Shown: one piece after another, positions 9,478 to 16,928 of the stretch
How positions within the stretch are numbered: position 1 is the stretch's first letter
Layout of the letters: each line of letters starts with the position of its first letter
NCBI RefSeq assembly: GCF_900116415.1
Contig: NZ_FPAP01000001.1
Span: 62,001 to 126,000, forward strand
DNA: 64,000 nt
Source of the DNA: Chryseobacterium formosense
Lineage (GTDB): Bacteria; Bacteroidota; Bacteroidia; Flavobacteriales; Weeksellaceae
Direction: 5' to 3'
Notes under the pieces: model-generated
Database searches by the model: none
Told to the model about the DNA's origin: nothing
Seen by the model: only the letters and a program-made list of their open reading frames with translations
Program-made: the position numbers and the translations under genes

Positions 9478-10209
9478 ATGGAAAGAGTTTCAATTTCTGT
9501 TTGTATGGCTTCATATAATGGAGAAAAGTATATAGAAAGACAAATAGACTCAATACTTAGTCAACTGATTACTGGTGATGAATTAATTATTGTTGATGAC
9601 AGTTCTAAAGACAATACAGTAAGTTTAATAAAAAAATACAATAGTAATTTTATCAGACTTGTAGAAAACGAAAAAAATATAGGGCATGTAAAGACTTTTG
9701 AAAAAGCCTTAGCACTAGCAAAAAACAAATATATATGTCTAGCAGATCAAGATGATATATGGATAGAAGGAAGGTTACAAAAACTTGAAAAAAAAATAAG
9801 AAAAGAAAAAGTTCTTTTAGTCGCTTCAAACTTTAAGCCGAAATTTGAGAATAATTCTAATTATAGAGAATTTAAAAAATTGGAAACAGAAAAATCGTCG
9901 AAATACATTGTAAATATTCTGAGAATTTTTCAAGGTAAATCTACATATTACGGATGCACAATGATGATTGATGAAAATTTGCTAAAATTTATTTTGCCTT
10001 TTCCAGAATATATAGAAGCGCACGATTTATGGATTGCGATGAATGCTAATATGTTAAAATCAGTGTGTCATCTTAAAGATGATACTTTGTTATATACAGT
10101 GCATCAAAATAATGTGAGTTTAAAAAAAAGAAGTTTTGCAAAAAAAATAAGAGCTCGATTTTATTTTTGGCAAGCGATAGTTGATATTTTAAAAAGAATA
10201 AATAGTTAA
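9478..10209 (+). CDS. Glycosyltransferase family 2, rhamnosyltransferase-like
   Basis: A 243-residue GT-A transferase. The N-terminus VSISVCMASYNGEKYIERQI and LIIVDDSSKDNT are the donor-binding region, and CLADQDDIW carries the DxD-type motif; this combination is common in rhamnosyl- and related O-antigen transferases. The enzyme is short but complete. GTG at 9475 is in frame one codon upstream; ATG 9478 is preferred. The downstream gap of 405 bases holds a decayed gene remnant. Confidence 0.87.
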   Translation: MERVSISVCMASYNGEKYIERQIDSILSQLITGDELIIVDDSSKDNTVSLIKKYNSNFIRLVENEKNIGHVKTFEKALALAKNKYICLADQDDIWIEGRLQKLEKKIRKEKVLLVASNFKPKFENNSNYREFKKLETEKSSKYIVNILRIFQGKSTYYGCTMMIDENLLKFILPFPEYIEAHDLWIAMNANMLKSVCHLKDDTLLYTVHQNNVSLKKRSFAKKIRARFYFWQAIVDILKRINS

Positions 10210-10335
10210 ATTTGTGATTTATTCTAATAAAAAACATGAAGTGAAATCTAATGCTATTTGATAGTAATCTATTGATAGTTATTTATGAATTAAAAAAAGG
10301 CATCAGGTAAGAATTTGTGATGTCGAAAAATATAA

Positions 10336-10614
10336 TTATTTGGATTATTAAGAATATGTAGTGAGTTTGTCGTTGGCGATTTTAAAAATCAGACTAATGA
10401 TATATCACAGAAGTAACTACTTACTGCAAGCCTAGAAGATGAAGATTTTAATTCAAAATGTGCTTTCAAATGTCATTTATGTGTAAAAGAAAAAAAAACA
10501 TAAAGAAAAAATAGGCTGGGTTTTACAACCTTTGGAAGTAGGAATGAAAGAACATACCAATGGATTTCTGAGCAGATTTTAAATGAAAAAGCCACTCGGC
10601 CATATAATAATTTT
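10336..10614 (+). pseudogene. Decayed coding remnant, family unknown
   Basis: The 405-base gap 10210-10614 lacks an intact gene, but one reading frame looks protein-like with stops at 10414-10416 and 10501-10503. It contains SEFVVGDFKNQTNDISQK before the first stop, LLTASLEDEDFNSKCAFKC between the stops and TFGSRNERTYQWISEQI after the second. The frame runs on into the ATG of the following glycosyltransferase. This suggests the 3' part of a polysaccharide gene that has decayed by point mutation or recombination. The original family is not recognised. Upstream of 10336 nothing coding is visible. Confidence 0.35.
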
Positions 10615-11367
10615 ATGAAAATAAGCATTATTACTGTTTGTTGGAACAGTGAGAAATATCTTAAAACAGCCATAGAATCTGTGCTGAATCAAACGTATCA
10701 AAATATTGAATATATAATTATTGATGGCGGATCGACAGATAGTACTTTAGAAATTATTAAAAATTACGAGCCTCTGTTTGAAGGAAGAATGAAATGGATA
10801 AGTGAAAAAGATGGTGGTATATATGACGCAATGAATAAAGGTATCAATCATACCTCAGGTGATATAGTAGGACTTCTGAATTCTGATGATTTTTATATTT
10901 CAAATAGTGTATTACAAAAGATTTCTAATGCATTCATTAGAGAAAATGTCGATTCAGTGTATGCAGATCTATACTATGTAAAAGAAAATGATACTGATAA
11001 GATTGTGCGAAGCTGGAAAATAGGCGAAAAATGCTCATTTATGTCAGGTTGGCATCCAGCTCATCCATCTTTTTTTGTGAAAAAAGAAGTGTATGATAAA
11101 TTTGGCAATTTTAATACGGATTATAGAATTGCAGCTGATTTTGAGATTATGTTAAGATTTTTAGAAAAATATGCTATAAGTACATTTTATATTAAAGAAT
11201 TTTTACTGAAGATGAGATTGGGAGGTGAATCTAATAAAAACTTTAAAAATATAAAAAGAGGCAAAAATGAAATACTTCAGGCTTTCAAGTCAAACAATAT
11301 AAGTGTTCCTTTTTACTATCCATACAAACGCTGGATGTCTAAAATGTTTCAATATTTATTTAAATAG
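10615..11367 (+). CDS. Glycosyltransferase family 2 (WcaA-like)
   Basis: A 250-residue GT-A transferase. MKISIITVCWNSEKYLKTAI, YIIIDGGSTDST, the KDGGIYDAMNKGI segment and LLNSDDFY (DxD-type) form a typical colanic-acid/O-antigen GT2 pattern. HPAHPSFFVKK and DYRIAADFEIMLRF are conserved further on. It probably adds one sugar of the repeat unit. The gene follows a decayed remnant directly and ends 62 bases before the second sugar transferase. Confidence 0.9.
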   Translation: MKISIITVCWNSEKYLKTAIESVLNQTYQNIEYIIIDGGSTDSTLEIIKNYEPLFEGRMKWISEKDGGIYDAMNKGINHTSGDIVGLLNSDDFYISNSVLQKISNAFIRENVDSVYADLYYVKENDTDKIVRSWKIGEKCSFMSGWHPAHPSFFVKKEVYDKFGNFNTDYRIAADFEIMLRFLEKYAISTFYIKEFLLKMRLGGESNKNFKNIKRGKNEILQAFKSNNISVPFYYPYKRWMSKMFQYLFK

Positions 11368-11389
11368 AAATATTTATTGAGAAATTATA

Positions 11390-11397
11390 TATATTTG
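11390..11397 (+). promoter_or_regulatory. Putative -7 box upstream of the second sugar transferase
   Basis: TATATTTG matches TAnnTTTG and lies 32 bases before the ATG at 11430. No well-spaced -33 TTG is visible. It could give the 11430-12941 pair its own transcript. Confidence 0.4.
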
Positions 11398-11429
11398 TAC
11401 ATATAGAATTTGAATGATGAAATCTAAAC

Positions 11430-12377
11430 ATGAAAAACTATTTAAATCTTTCCAGAAGTTCTGAAAGATATCTATTTATAAATGTAAGCAGTATCTCAGA
11501 AAAAATTTTTAAAGATTCTAATTTTACCAAGTCTTACAAATCAGTCTTTTTTAATTCCAGAACAGATAACAAAAATATATCAGAATATATTAATAAATTA
11601 AATGTAAAAACTATAGTGATTGAAACTTCAGATTTAAACCATCTCCCAGAAAAGATTACTAATGAAATTATTGAAGCAAAACTTCAAGGGATACAAGTTT
11701 TTGAGGTGCACGAATTTTATGAGAAGATAAATGGCAGAATTCCTTTAGTAAAACTTGAATCAGATGAATATTTAGCCGATGATGTGTTCTCAATTGGCTT
11801 GGATAATTTGGACTTTCTTTTTAAACGAGTAATTGATATCATTATTTCATTACTTTTGTTGCCTTTTGCCTTATTTATAATTTTATTAGGATGTATTTCT
11901 GTTTTTATAAATTCTCCGGGGAATGTTTTTTTTAGTCAGGAAAGAGTGGGTAAAAATTCTAAAAAATTTAAAATTTACAAACTCAGAACAATGACCAGAA
12001 AACATGATGGAGGATATACGAAAGATAAAGATGACAGACTTTTTGCAGTAGGTAAATTTTTAAGAAAAACCAAAATTGATGAACTTCCTCAATTGTTTAA
12101 TGTTCTTAATGGTGATATGAGTATCATCGGACCTAGGCCTGAACGTCCAAAGTATGTGAAGGAATCAATTGCAGAAAACTCTTATTTTGATTTAAGACAT
12201 CTTGTAAAACCAGGTATTACTGGTTGGGCACAAGTTAATCTTCCAAAGGCAACACCCAAGGATAATTTGAAAAAACTTGAATATGATTTATATTATATAA
12301 AAAGTTATACACCCTATTTGGATTTTAAAATTCTTATTAAAACAATTAAAGTAGTACTCACATTTAATAGTAACTAA
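11430..12377 (+). CDS. WbaP/WcaJ-like sugar-phosphate transferase lacking the N-terminal membrane segments
   Basis: This is a second polyprenyl-phosphate hexose-1-phosphate transferase. The C-terminal catalytic domain holds a hydrophobic hairpin (about 133-162), FFSQERVGKNSKKFKIYKLR, the catalytic pair D217-E218 in KIDELPQ, SIIGPRPERP and the KPGITGWAQVN motif. The N-terminal 125 residues resemble the nucleotide/CoA-binding-like domain of WbaP-type proteins, but the usual four or five membrane segments before it are missing. It could be a genuine short form or a 5'-truncated gene; no in-frame extension is seen. With the enzyme at 285, the cluster has two initiating transferases. Confidence 0.88.
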   Translation: MKNYLNLSRSSERYLFINVSSISEKIFKDSNFTKSYKSVFFNSRTDNKNISEYINKLNVKTIVIETSDLNHLPEKITNEIIEAKLQGIQVFEVHEFYEKINGRIPLVKLESDEYLADDVFSIGLDNLDFLFKRVIDIIISLLLLPFALFIILLGCISVFINSPGNVFFSQERVGKNSKKFKIYKLRTMTRKHDGGYTKDKDDRLFAVGKFLRKTKIDELPQLFNVLNGDMSIIGPRPERPKYVKESIAENSYFDLRHLVKPGITGWAQVNLPKATPKDNLKKLEYDLYYIKSYTPYLDFKILIKTIKVVLTFNSN

Positions 12378-12395
12378 AAGTTTAGCTTTTACGAT

Positions 12396-12941
12396 ATGAA
12401 AATAAAACAAACCCCCTTAAAAGACTGCTACATAATAGAACCCACTGTTTTTGAAGATGACAGAGGTTATTTTTTTGAAAAATTTAACGAACAGAAATTT
12501 GAAGAACTTACCGGAATGAATGGGCATTTCGTTCAGGATAATATTTCAAAATCTTCTTATGGTGTTTTAAGAGGATTACATTTGCAGAAAGGAGAGTATG
12601 CACAAGCAAAACTGGTTTCTTGTTTAGAAGGAAAGGTTTGGGATGTTGCTGTTGATCTTAGGGAAGATTCTCCAACATTTGGTAAATGGTTTGGCATTGA
12701 GCTTACACCTGAGAACAAATTACAGCTTTATGTACCGCGAGGCTTTGGTCATGGTTTTTCAGTAATTAGTGAAACGGCTGTTTTTTCTTATAAATGTGAT
12801 AATTTTTATAATAAAGAATCTGAAGGAAGTGTGAAATTTGATGATTCTTATTTAGGGATAGACTGGAAATTGGATGAGAAAGATATGATTCTTTCAGAGA
12901 AAGATCAAAATGCGCCTTTATTTTCTGAAAAAAACTTTTAA
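12396..12941 (+). CDS. rfbC: dTDP-4-dehydrorhamnose 3,5-epimerase
   Basis: RmlC epimerises C3 and C5 of dTDP-4-keto-6-deoxyglucose on the way to dTDP-L-rhamnose. The 181-residue protein is of normal length and has the catalytic His62 in LRGLHLQ and Tyr132 in FSYKCD, plus VPRGFGHGF. The other dTDP-rhamnose genes (rfbA, rfbB, rfbD) are not in this window. The gene starts 18 bases after the sugar transferase and ends the cluster; a terminator follows. It suggests L-rhamnose or a related deoxysugar in the polysaccharide. Confidence 0.95.
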   Translation: MKIKQTPLKDCYIIEPTVFEDDRGYFFEKFNEQKFEELTGMNGHFVQDNISKSSYGVLRGLHLQKGEYAQAKLVSCLEGKVWDVAVDLREDSPTFGKWFGIELTPENKLQLYVPRGFGHGFSVISETAVFSYKCDNFYNKESEGSVKFDDSYLGIDWKLDEKDMILSEKDQNAPLFSEKNF

Positions 12942-12965
12942 ATTGTTTATAATAAATCTAAATAG

Positions 12966-12993
12966 AGAACCGAATCTGTCGGTTCTTTTTTTA
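12966..12993 (+). terminator. Terminator closing the polysaccharide cluster
   Basis: A perfect 8-bp stem (12966-12973 with 12979-12986), a 5-base loop and a T-run follow rfbC by 24 bases. Confidence 0.85.
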
Positions 12994-12997
12994 TGCG

Positions 12998-13005
12998 TAA
13001 ATTTG
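12998..13005 (+). promoter_or_regulatory. Putative -7 box for rimO
   Basis: TAAATTTG matches TAnnTTTG, just after the rfbC terminator and 47 bases before the rimO ATG. The -33 element is not clear. Confidence 0.5.
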
Positions 13006-13052
13006 CAGCCACAAAAATTACTGATTACTAATTACTTATTATTCAATATAAA

Positions 13053-14354
13053 ATGCGCACAAAATCTGTAGGTAAAAAGAAGATAAATATCGTAACATTA
13101 GGTTGTTCCAAAAACGTTTACGATTCTGAAGTGTTGATGAGCCAGCTGAAAGCCAACGGAAAAGAAGTTGTGCACGAAGACAGAGGTGATATTGTCGTGA
13201 TTAATACTTGCGGATTCATCGATAATGCCAAAGAAGAATCAATTAATACGATTTTAGATTTCGTTGAGGCAAAAAACAGAGGCGAAGTTGAAAAAGTTTT
13301 CGTTACGGGATGTCTTTCCGAAAGATATAAGCCTGATTTAATTAAAGAAATTCCGGATGTCGACCAGTATTTCGGGACGAGAGATCTCCCGATTTTATTG
13401 AAGCATTTAGGAGCAGATTATAAACATGAATTGGTTGGAGAAAGATTAACGACTACTCCGAAACATTACGCATACCTAAAAATTTCTGAAGGTTGCGACA
13501 GACCTTGTTCATTTTGTGCAATTCCTTTGATGAGAGGAGGTCACGTTTCTACACCGATTGAAAAATTGGTTAAAGAAGCTCAGAAACTGGCAAAAGTTGG
13601 AGTAAAAGAATTAATTCTTATTGCTCAGGATTTAACCTATTACGGTTTAGATATATATAAGAAGAGAGCTTTAGGTGAACTTTTAAAAGAACTGGTAAAA
13701 GTAGAAGGTATCGAATGGATTCGTCTTCATTATGCTTTCCCAAGTGGTTTCCCTGAAGATGTTTTAGATATCATCCGCGAAGAGCCGAAAGTTTGTAATT
13801 ATATTGATATTCCGCTTCAGCATATCAATTCAGATTTGTTGAAATCAATGAAGCGTGGAACAACTCACGAAAAAACAAATGCTTTATTAGATAAATTCAG
13901 AGAGAAAGTTCCGGATATGGCCATCAGAACGACATTAATTGTCGGTTATCCGGGAGAAACTGAAGAAAGATTCCAGGAATTGAAAGAGTGGGTAAGAGAG
14001 CAGAAATTCGACAGATTGGGATGTTTCACTTATTCTCATGAAGAAAATACCGGAGCCTATGTTTTGGAAGACGATATTCCGCAGGAAGCAAAAGAAGCGA
14101 GAGTTGAAGAAATCATGGAATTACAGTCACAGATTTCTTGGGATAAGAACCAGGCAAGAATCGGAGAGGTTTATAAATGTATCTTCGATAGAAAAGAAGG
14201 TAATTACTTCGTGGGTCGTACAGAATACGATTCTCCGGATGTAGACAATACCGTTTTGGTTTCAGCAGAGAATACTTACATTTCAATCGGAGATTTTGCT
14301 AATGTAAAAATTACTTCAGCAGAAGAATTCGATCTCTACGGAGAACTTGTATAG
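13053..14354 (+). CDS. rimO: Ribosomal protein uS12 methylthiotransferase
   Basis: A radical-SAM enzyme that methylthiolates the conserved aspartate of ribosomal protein S12. Three domains are visible. The N-terminal MTTase domain carries VTLGCSKNVYDSE, NTCGFIDNAKEES and TGCLSERY. The radical-SAM core has the CxxxCxxC motif at C148, C152 and C155. The C-terminal TRAM domain begins near residue 370. The 433-residue length is normal. CGFI with the CSKN start is the RimO rather than the MiaB pattern. It stands alone between two terminators. Confidence 0.95.
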   Translation: MRTKSVGKKKINIVTLGCSKNVYDSEVLMSQLKANGKEVVHEDRGDIVVINTCGFIDNAKEESINTILDFVEAKNRGEVEKVFVTGCLSERYKPDLIKEIPDVDQYFGTRDLPILLKHLGADYKHELVGERLTTTPKHYAYLKISEGCDRPCSFCAIPLMRGGHVSTPIEKLVKEAQKLAKVGVKELILIAQDLTYYGLDIYKKRALGELLKELVKVEGIEWIRLHYAFPSGFPEDVLDIIREEPKVCNYIDIPLQHINSDLLKSMKRGTTHEKTNALLDKFREKVPDMAIRTTLIVGYPGETEERFQELKEWVREQKFDRLGCFTYSHEENTGAYVLEDDIPQEAKEARVEEIMELQSQISWDKNQARIGEVYKCIFDRKEGNYFVGRTEYDSPDVDNTVLVSAENTYISIGDFANVKITSAEEFDLYGELV

Positions 14355-14370
14355 GTAAATTATAAGAGTA

Positions 14371-14400
14371 AAACCAATGATTTTTCATTGGTTTTTTTAT
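14371..14400 (+). terminator. Terminator after rimO
   Basis: A perfect 10-bp stem (14371-14380 with 14385-14394) with a TTTT loop and a T-run, 16 bases after the rimO stop. Confidence 0.88.
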
Positions 14401-14425
14401 TTTAGTTAAAATAGCAGGAAATTTT

Positions 14426-14542
14426 TTAGTTAAATCTTTGATAGAGATATTGCCCAAATTCTTTTCCTGCCGAAAATATTGAAGTTAAAACAACCATTAA
14501 TACAAGTATAAGCAGGATTTTATTGTTTTTTAATTTTCCCAT
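14426..14542 (-). CDS. Small hydrophobic membrane protein (38 aa)
   Basis: On the minus strand an ATG at 14542-14540 opens a 38-residue frame ending at TAA 14428-14426. The product begins MGKLKNNKILLILVLMVV, has one hydrophobic segment (about 9-24), then FSAGKEFGQYLYQRFN. A basic N-terminus, one membrane span and a short polar tail look like a real single-pass small protein, not a shadow of another gene, since no gene covers it on the other strand. The family is not recognised. A gene this short needs comparative evidence. Confidence 0.5.
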   Translation of the reverse strand: MGKLKNNKILLILVLMVVLTSIFSAGKEFGQYLYQRFN

Positions 14543-14688
14543 AACCTTTTCTGTTTTCTTAATAAGTTAATAGATATTTGAAGAAGTTCCAGTCAATTTG
14601 ATAAATTTTGCATTTTGTTTAAATGTTTGATTTTCAGATTGTTTTACTTTTTTACATCTCTTAATTCTGCTGCGATTAGTTAATTCTG

Positions 14689-14803
14689 TTAACTTTTATA
14701 GTATTTTTTTAACGTTTTTTAACACTATGCTTTAAAATCCCTATTTATAGGAAGTTACAAGAGTAATTAAGTTTTATTTAAGTTTTATTTAACATTTGTT
14801 AAC
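14689..14803. promoter_or_regulatory. AT-rich region with phased TTAAC motifs upstream of rlpA
   Basis: The 326 bases between the small minus-strand gene and rlpA (14543-14868) hold no other gene. TTAAC occurs at 14689, 14709, 14719, 14789 and 14799, with all spacings multiples of 10 bases. An 11-base tandem repeat lies at 14768-14778 and 14779-14789. This could be a regulator-binding or curved-DNA region; no known operator is recognised. Confidence 0.3.
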
Positions 14804-14834
14804 ATTTAAAATAGGTAGCTAATAAGTTTCCGTA

Positions 14835-14842
14835 TACTTTTG
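14835..14842 (+). promoter_or_regulatory. Putative -7 box for rlpA
   Basis: TACTTTTG matches TAnnTTTG and lies 26 bases before the ATG at 14869. A -33 TTG at normal spacing is not seen. Confidence 0.5.
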
Positions 14843-14868
14843 CCTCGTCAAACAAGTAAAAGTTCAAC

Positions 14869-15240
14869 ATGATGAAAAGATTCATTCTCGTAATCATAAT
14901 GATGATTTCAACCTTTAGTGTTTATTCATTTTCGAATAACACTACAGATGCGAAGAAAACAAGTTATGCATCGTACTACCACGATAAATTTAACGGTAGA
15001 AAAACAGCCAGCGGAGAAGTTTTTGATAATTCAAAACTTACTGCGGCACACAGAACGCTTCCTTTTGGTACTGAAATTAGAGTAACCAATCTGAACAATG
15101 GAAAAGAGGTAATTGTAACGGTTAATGATAGAGGGCCTTTCCATTCATCAAGAGTTTTAGATATGTCTAAAGCCGCGTTCGATGAAATCGGGAATATCGA
15201 TAGAGGTACTATCCCGGTGGAATATGAAATTGTCGATTAA
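14869..15240 (+). CDS. RlpA-like double-psi beta-barrel protein
   Basis: A 123-residue exported protein with a signal peptide (about 1-20) followed by a single RlpA-like DPBB domain. ASYYHDKFNGRKTASGE, AAHRTLPFGT (with the conserved His), VTVNDRGPF (with the conserved Asp) and LDMSKAAF are the family signatures. RlpA proteins are septal lytic transglycosylases acting on denuded glycan. The usual C-terminal SPOR domain is absent, as is common in small Bacteroidota members. ATG codons at 14869 and 14872 are both possible. Confidence 0.88.
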   Translation: MMKRFILVIIMMISTFSVYSFSNNTTDAKKTSYASYYHDKFNGRKTASGEVFDNSKLTAAHRTLPFGTEIRVTNLNNGKEVIVTVNDRGPFHSSRVLDMSKAAFDEIGNIDRGTIPVEYEIVD

Positions 15241-15260
15241 TTTATGATTTAAATTAAAGA

Positions 15261-15297
15261 AAAATCCAGTTGAGAAATCAACTGGATTTTTTGTTTT
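15261..15297 (+). terminator. Bidirectional terminator between rlpA-like gene and exonuclease III
   Basis: A perfect 13-bp stem (15261-15273 with 15278-15290) with a GAAA loop and T-runs on both sides. It serves two convergent genes. Confidence 0.9.
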
Positions 15298-16062
15298 TTA
15301 TAGATGAAATTCTAATAAAGCAGGACAATGATCAGAATGTACGGCTTCTTTTAAAATCACCGCTCTTGAAAGTTTATCTTTTAAAGTATAAGATGCAAAA
15401 TTATAATCGAGTCTCCATCCTTTATTATTGGCTCTGGAATTTTGTCTGTAGCTCCACCATGTGTAATTGTCGGGTTCGTTATTAAAAAGTCTGAAGCTGT
15501 CAATCAATTCGCATTCTTCAATAAAATTAGTCATCCACTCTCTTTCCATCGGTAAAAAACCAGAAGTGTTCTTCAGACCAACCGGATTATGAATATCAAT
15601 TGCCTGATGACAGATATTAAAGTCTCCCGAAATAATAAGGTTTGGAATTTCTTTCTTTAAATTTTTAATGTACTCTAAAAAGTCATGGCAAAACTGCATT
15701 TTAAAATCCAGTCTTTCAATGTTTGATGCAGAAGGAACATAAACTGAAATCACAGAAAATCCATCAAAATCTGCACGGATAATTCTTCCCTCATTGTCAT
15801 AACTTTCAATTCCGCAACCGTATTCTACGTGATTCGGCTTTGTTTTAGATGCAATTCCGACACCGCTGTAGCCTTTTCTTACGGCAGAATGCCAATAACT
15901 GTGATAGCCGATTTTTTCAAGGCTTTCGATGTCAATCTGATCGTTTCCAGCTTTGCTTTCCTGAATGCAGATAATATCGGGGTCTGCAGTTTTCAGCCAG
16001 CCTAAAAAATCTTTTGTAAAAGCAGCTCTGATTCCGTTGACGTTGTAGGTAATTAGTTTCAT
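15298..16062 (-). CDS. xth: Exodeoxyribonuclease III
   Basis: A 254-residue EEP-family nuclease acting as AP endonuclease and 3'-5' exonuclease in base-excision repair. Visible motifs are ITYNVNGIRAA (N7), CIQESKA (metal-binding E35), SGDFNICH, GWRLDYNFAS, and the C-terminal SDHCPALLEF with the catalytic Asp-His. Length and motif order are normal. It is transcribed toward the RlpA-like gene and ends at the shared terminator. Confidence 0.95.
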   Translation of the reverse strand: MKLITYNVNGIRAAFTKDFLGWLKTADPDIICIQESKAGNDQIDIESLEKIGYHSYWHSAVRKGYSGVGIASKTKPNHVEYGCGIESYDNEGRIIRADFDGFSVISVYVPSASNIERLDFKMQFCHDFLEYIKNLKKEIPNLIISGDFNICHQAIDIHNPVGLKNTSGFLPMEREWMTNFIEECELIDSFRLFNNEPDNYTWWSYRQNSRANNKGWRLDYNFASYTLKDKLSRAVILKEAVHSDHCPALLEFHL

Positions 16063-16127
16063 ATTTAAATTATACTCTTTATAATCTTTATAGTTTAAGA
16101 ATTAAAATTAATATCAAGATTTATTGT

Positions 16128-16812
16128 TTAATTGTTAGAACTGAAAAAATAAATAACCAGCATGATAAGGCAAAACAAAACGAAAAATAAAATCCATTTT
16201 CCAAAAGAATTAGTTTCTACGAAGAGATTGCTTTTTTTCTGAGGGATAGGATGTTTCCCGTTAAGAAATTCTGTTTCATATTGAAGAAGTTCTGGTTTAT
16301 TTCCAAGCATTTTTTTTGCTTTTTCCCAATTCGGATCATTCGGATAGATTATTTTTCCGGGATTGCTACCTTCTTTCATTTTTACGGTAATCTTTCCATT
16401 AATGTTGGTCATTTTTACGCTGATATTGGAAAAATTTATGAAGGTGGTTTCTTTATTTTGAATGCTTTCTACAAAGTTTTTCGCATTGAGTAAGCCCATT
16501 CCGGTGTTGTCGATAACCAGCTTTTATAGCTTCTAATTTTTTGTTTTGTTGTAAAAGTGTGTTGATTTCTTCTCCGATATTATTTTTCTGTAATATTTCA
16601 TTTGTGGAAACGCTGGATACATGATTGAAATTTTGTGCTGAACTGAAAGGAAACTTGCTAATATTATCAACAAGATCTTTAGATTCTTTCAGGCCCAACC
16701 CTGTTTTATCCTTTACTAATTTTATGGCAGAGATCATTTCGTTTCTCTGTATTAATTCCTGTACAGAGGTAAGAATATTGTGTTTTTGCAAAAAGATTTC
16801 GTCATCGGTCAT
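16128..16812 (-). pseudogene. Frameshifted gene with two L7/L12-like motifs and a C-terminal membrane anchor
   Basis: Two overlapping minus-strand frames (16812-16453 and 16499-16128) look like one gene of about 227 codons broken by one extra base. The first frame has ISAIKLVKDKTGLGLKESKD, a motif like the C-terminal domain of ribosomal protein L7/L12. A second copy, AIKLVIDNTGMGLLNAKNF, appears only if one A is removed from the A4 run (T-run 16522-16525 on the plus strand). The C-terminus has one membrane segment (WILFFVLFCLIMLVIYFF). It could be a real mutation, a sequencing error or a slippery site. The function is unknown. Confidence 0.7.
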
Positions 16813-16851
16813 GGTTGGAAAATTATTTTCGGTAATTTACAAAATATAAAA

Positions 16852-16892
16852 AATTCCGGCGGGAAAAATCGAAGATTTTTCCCGCCGGAATT
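16852..16892 (-). terminator. Strong terminator downstream of porX
   Basis: A perfect 19-bp stem (16852-16870 with 16874-16892), unusually GC-rich in its middle, closes on a GAA loop. On the minus strand it is followed by a T-run and lies 37 bases after the porX stop. Confidence 0.88.
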
Positions 16893-16928
16893 AAAGTTTC
16901 TAATAAACAATCAGCTAAAAGCAAAAAG

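Noticed and set aside
10473..10673. A 66-codon minus-strand frame across the decayed remnant and the start of a glycosyltransferase
   Set aside because: It overlaps a real plus-strand gene start and its composition looks like a reverse shadow; the plus-strand frame is more protein-like.
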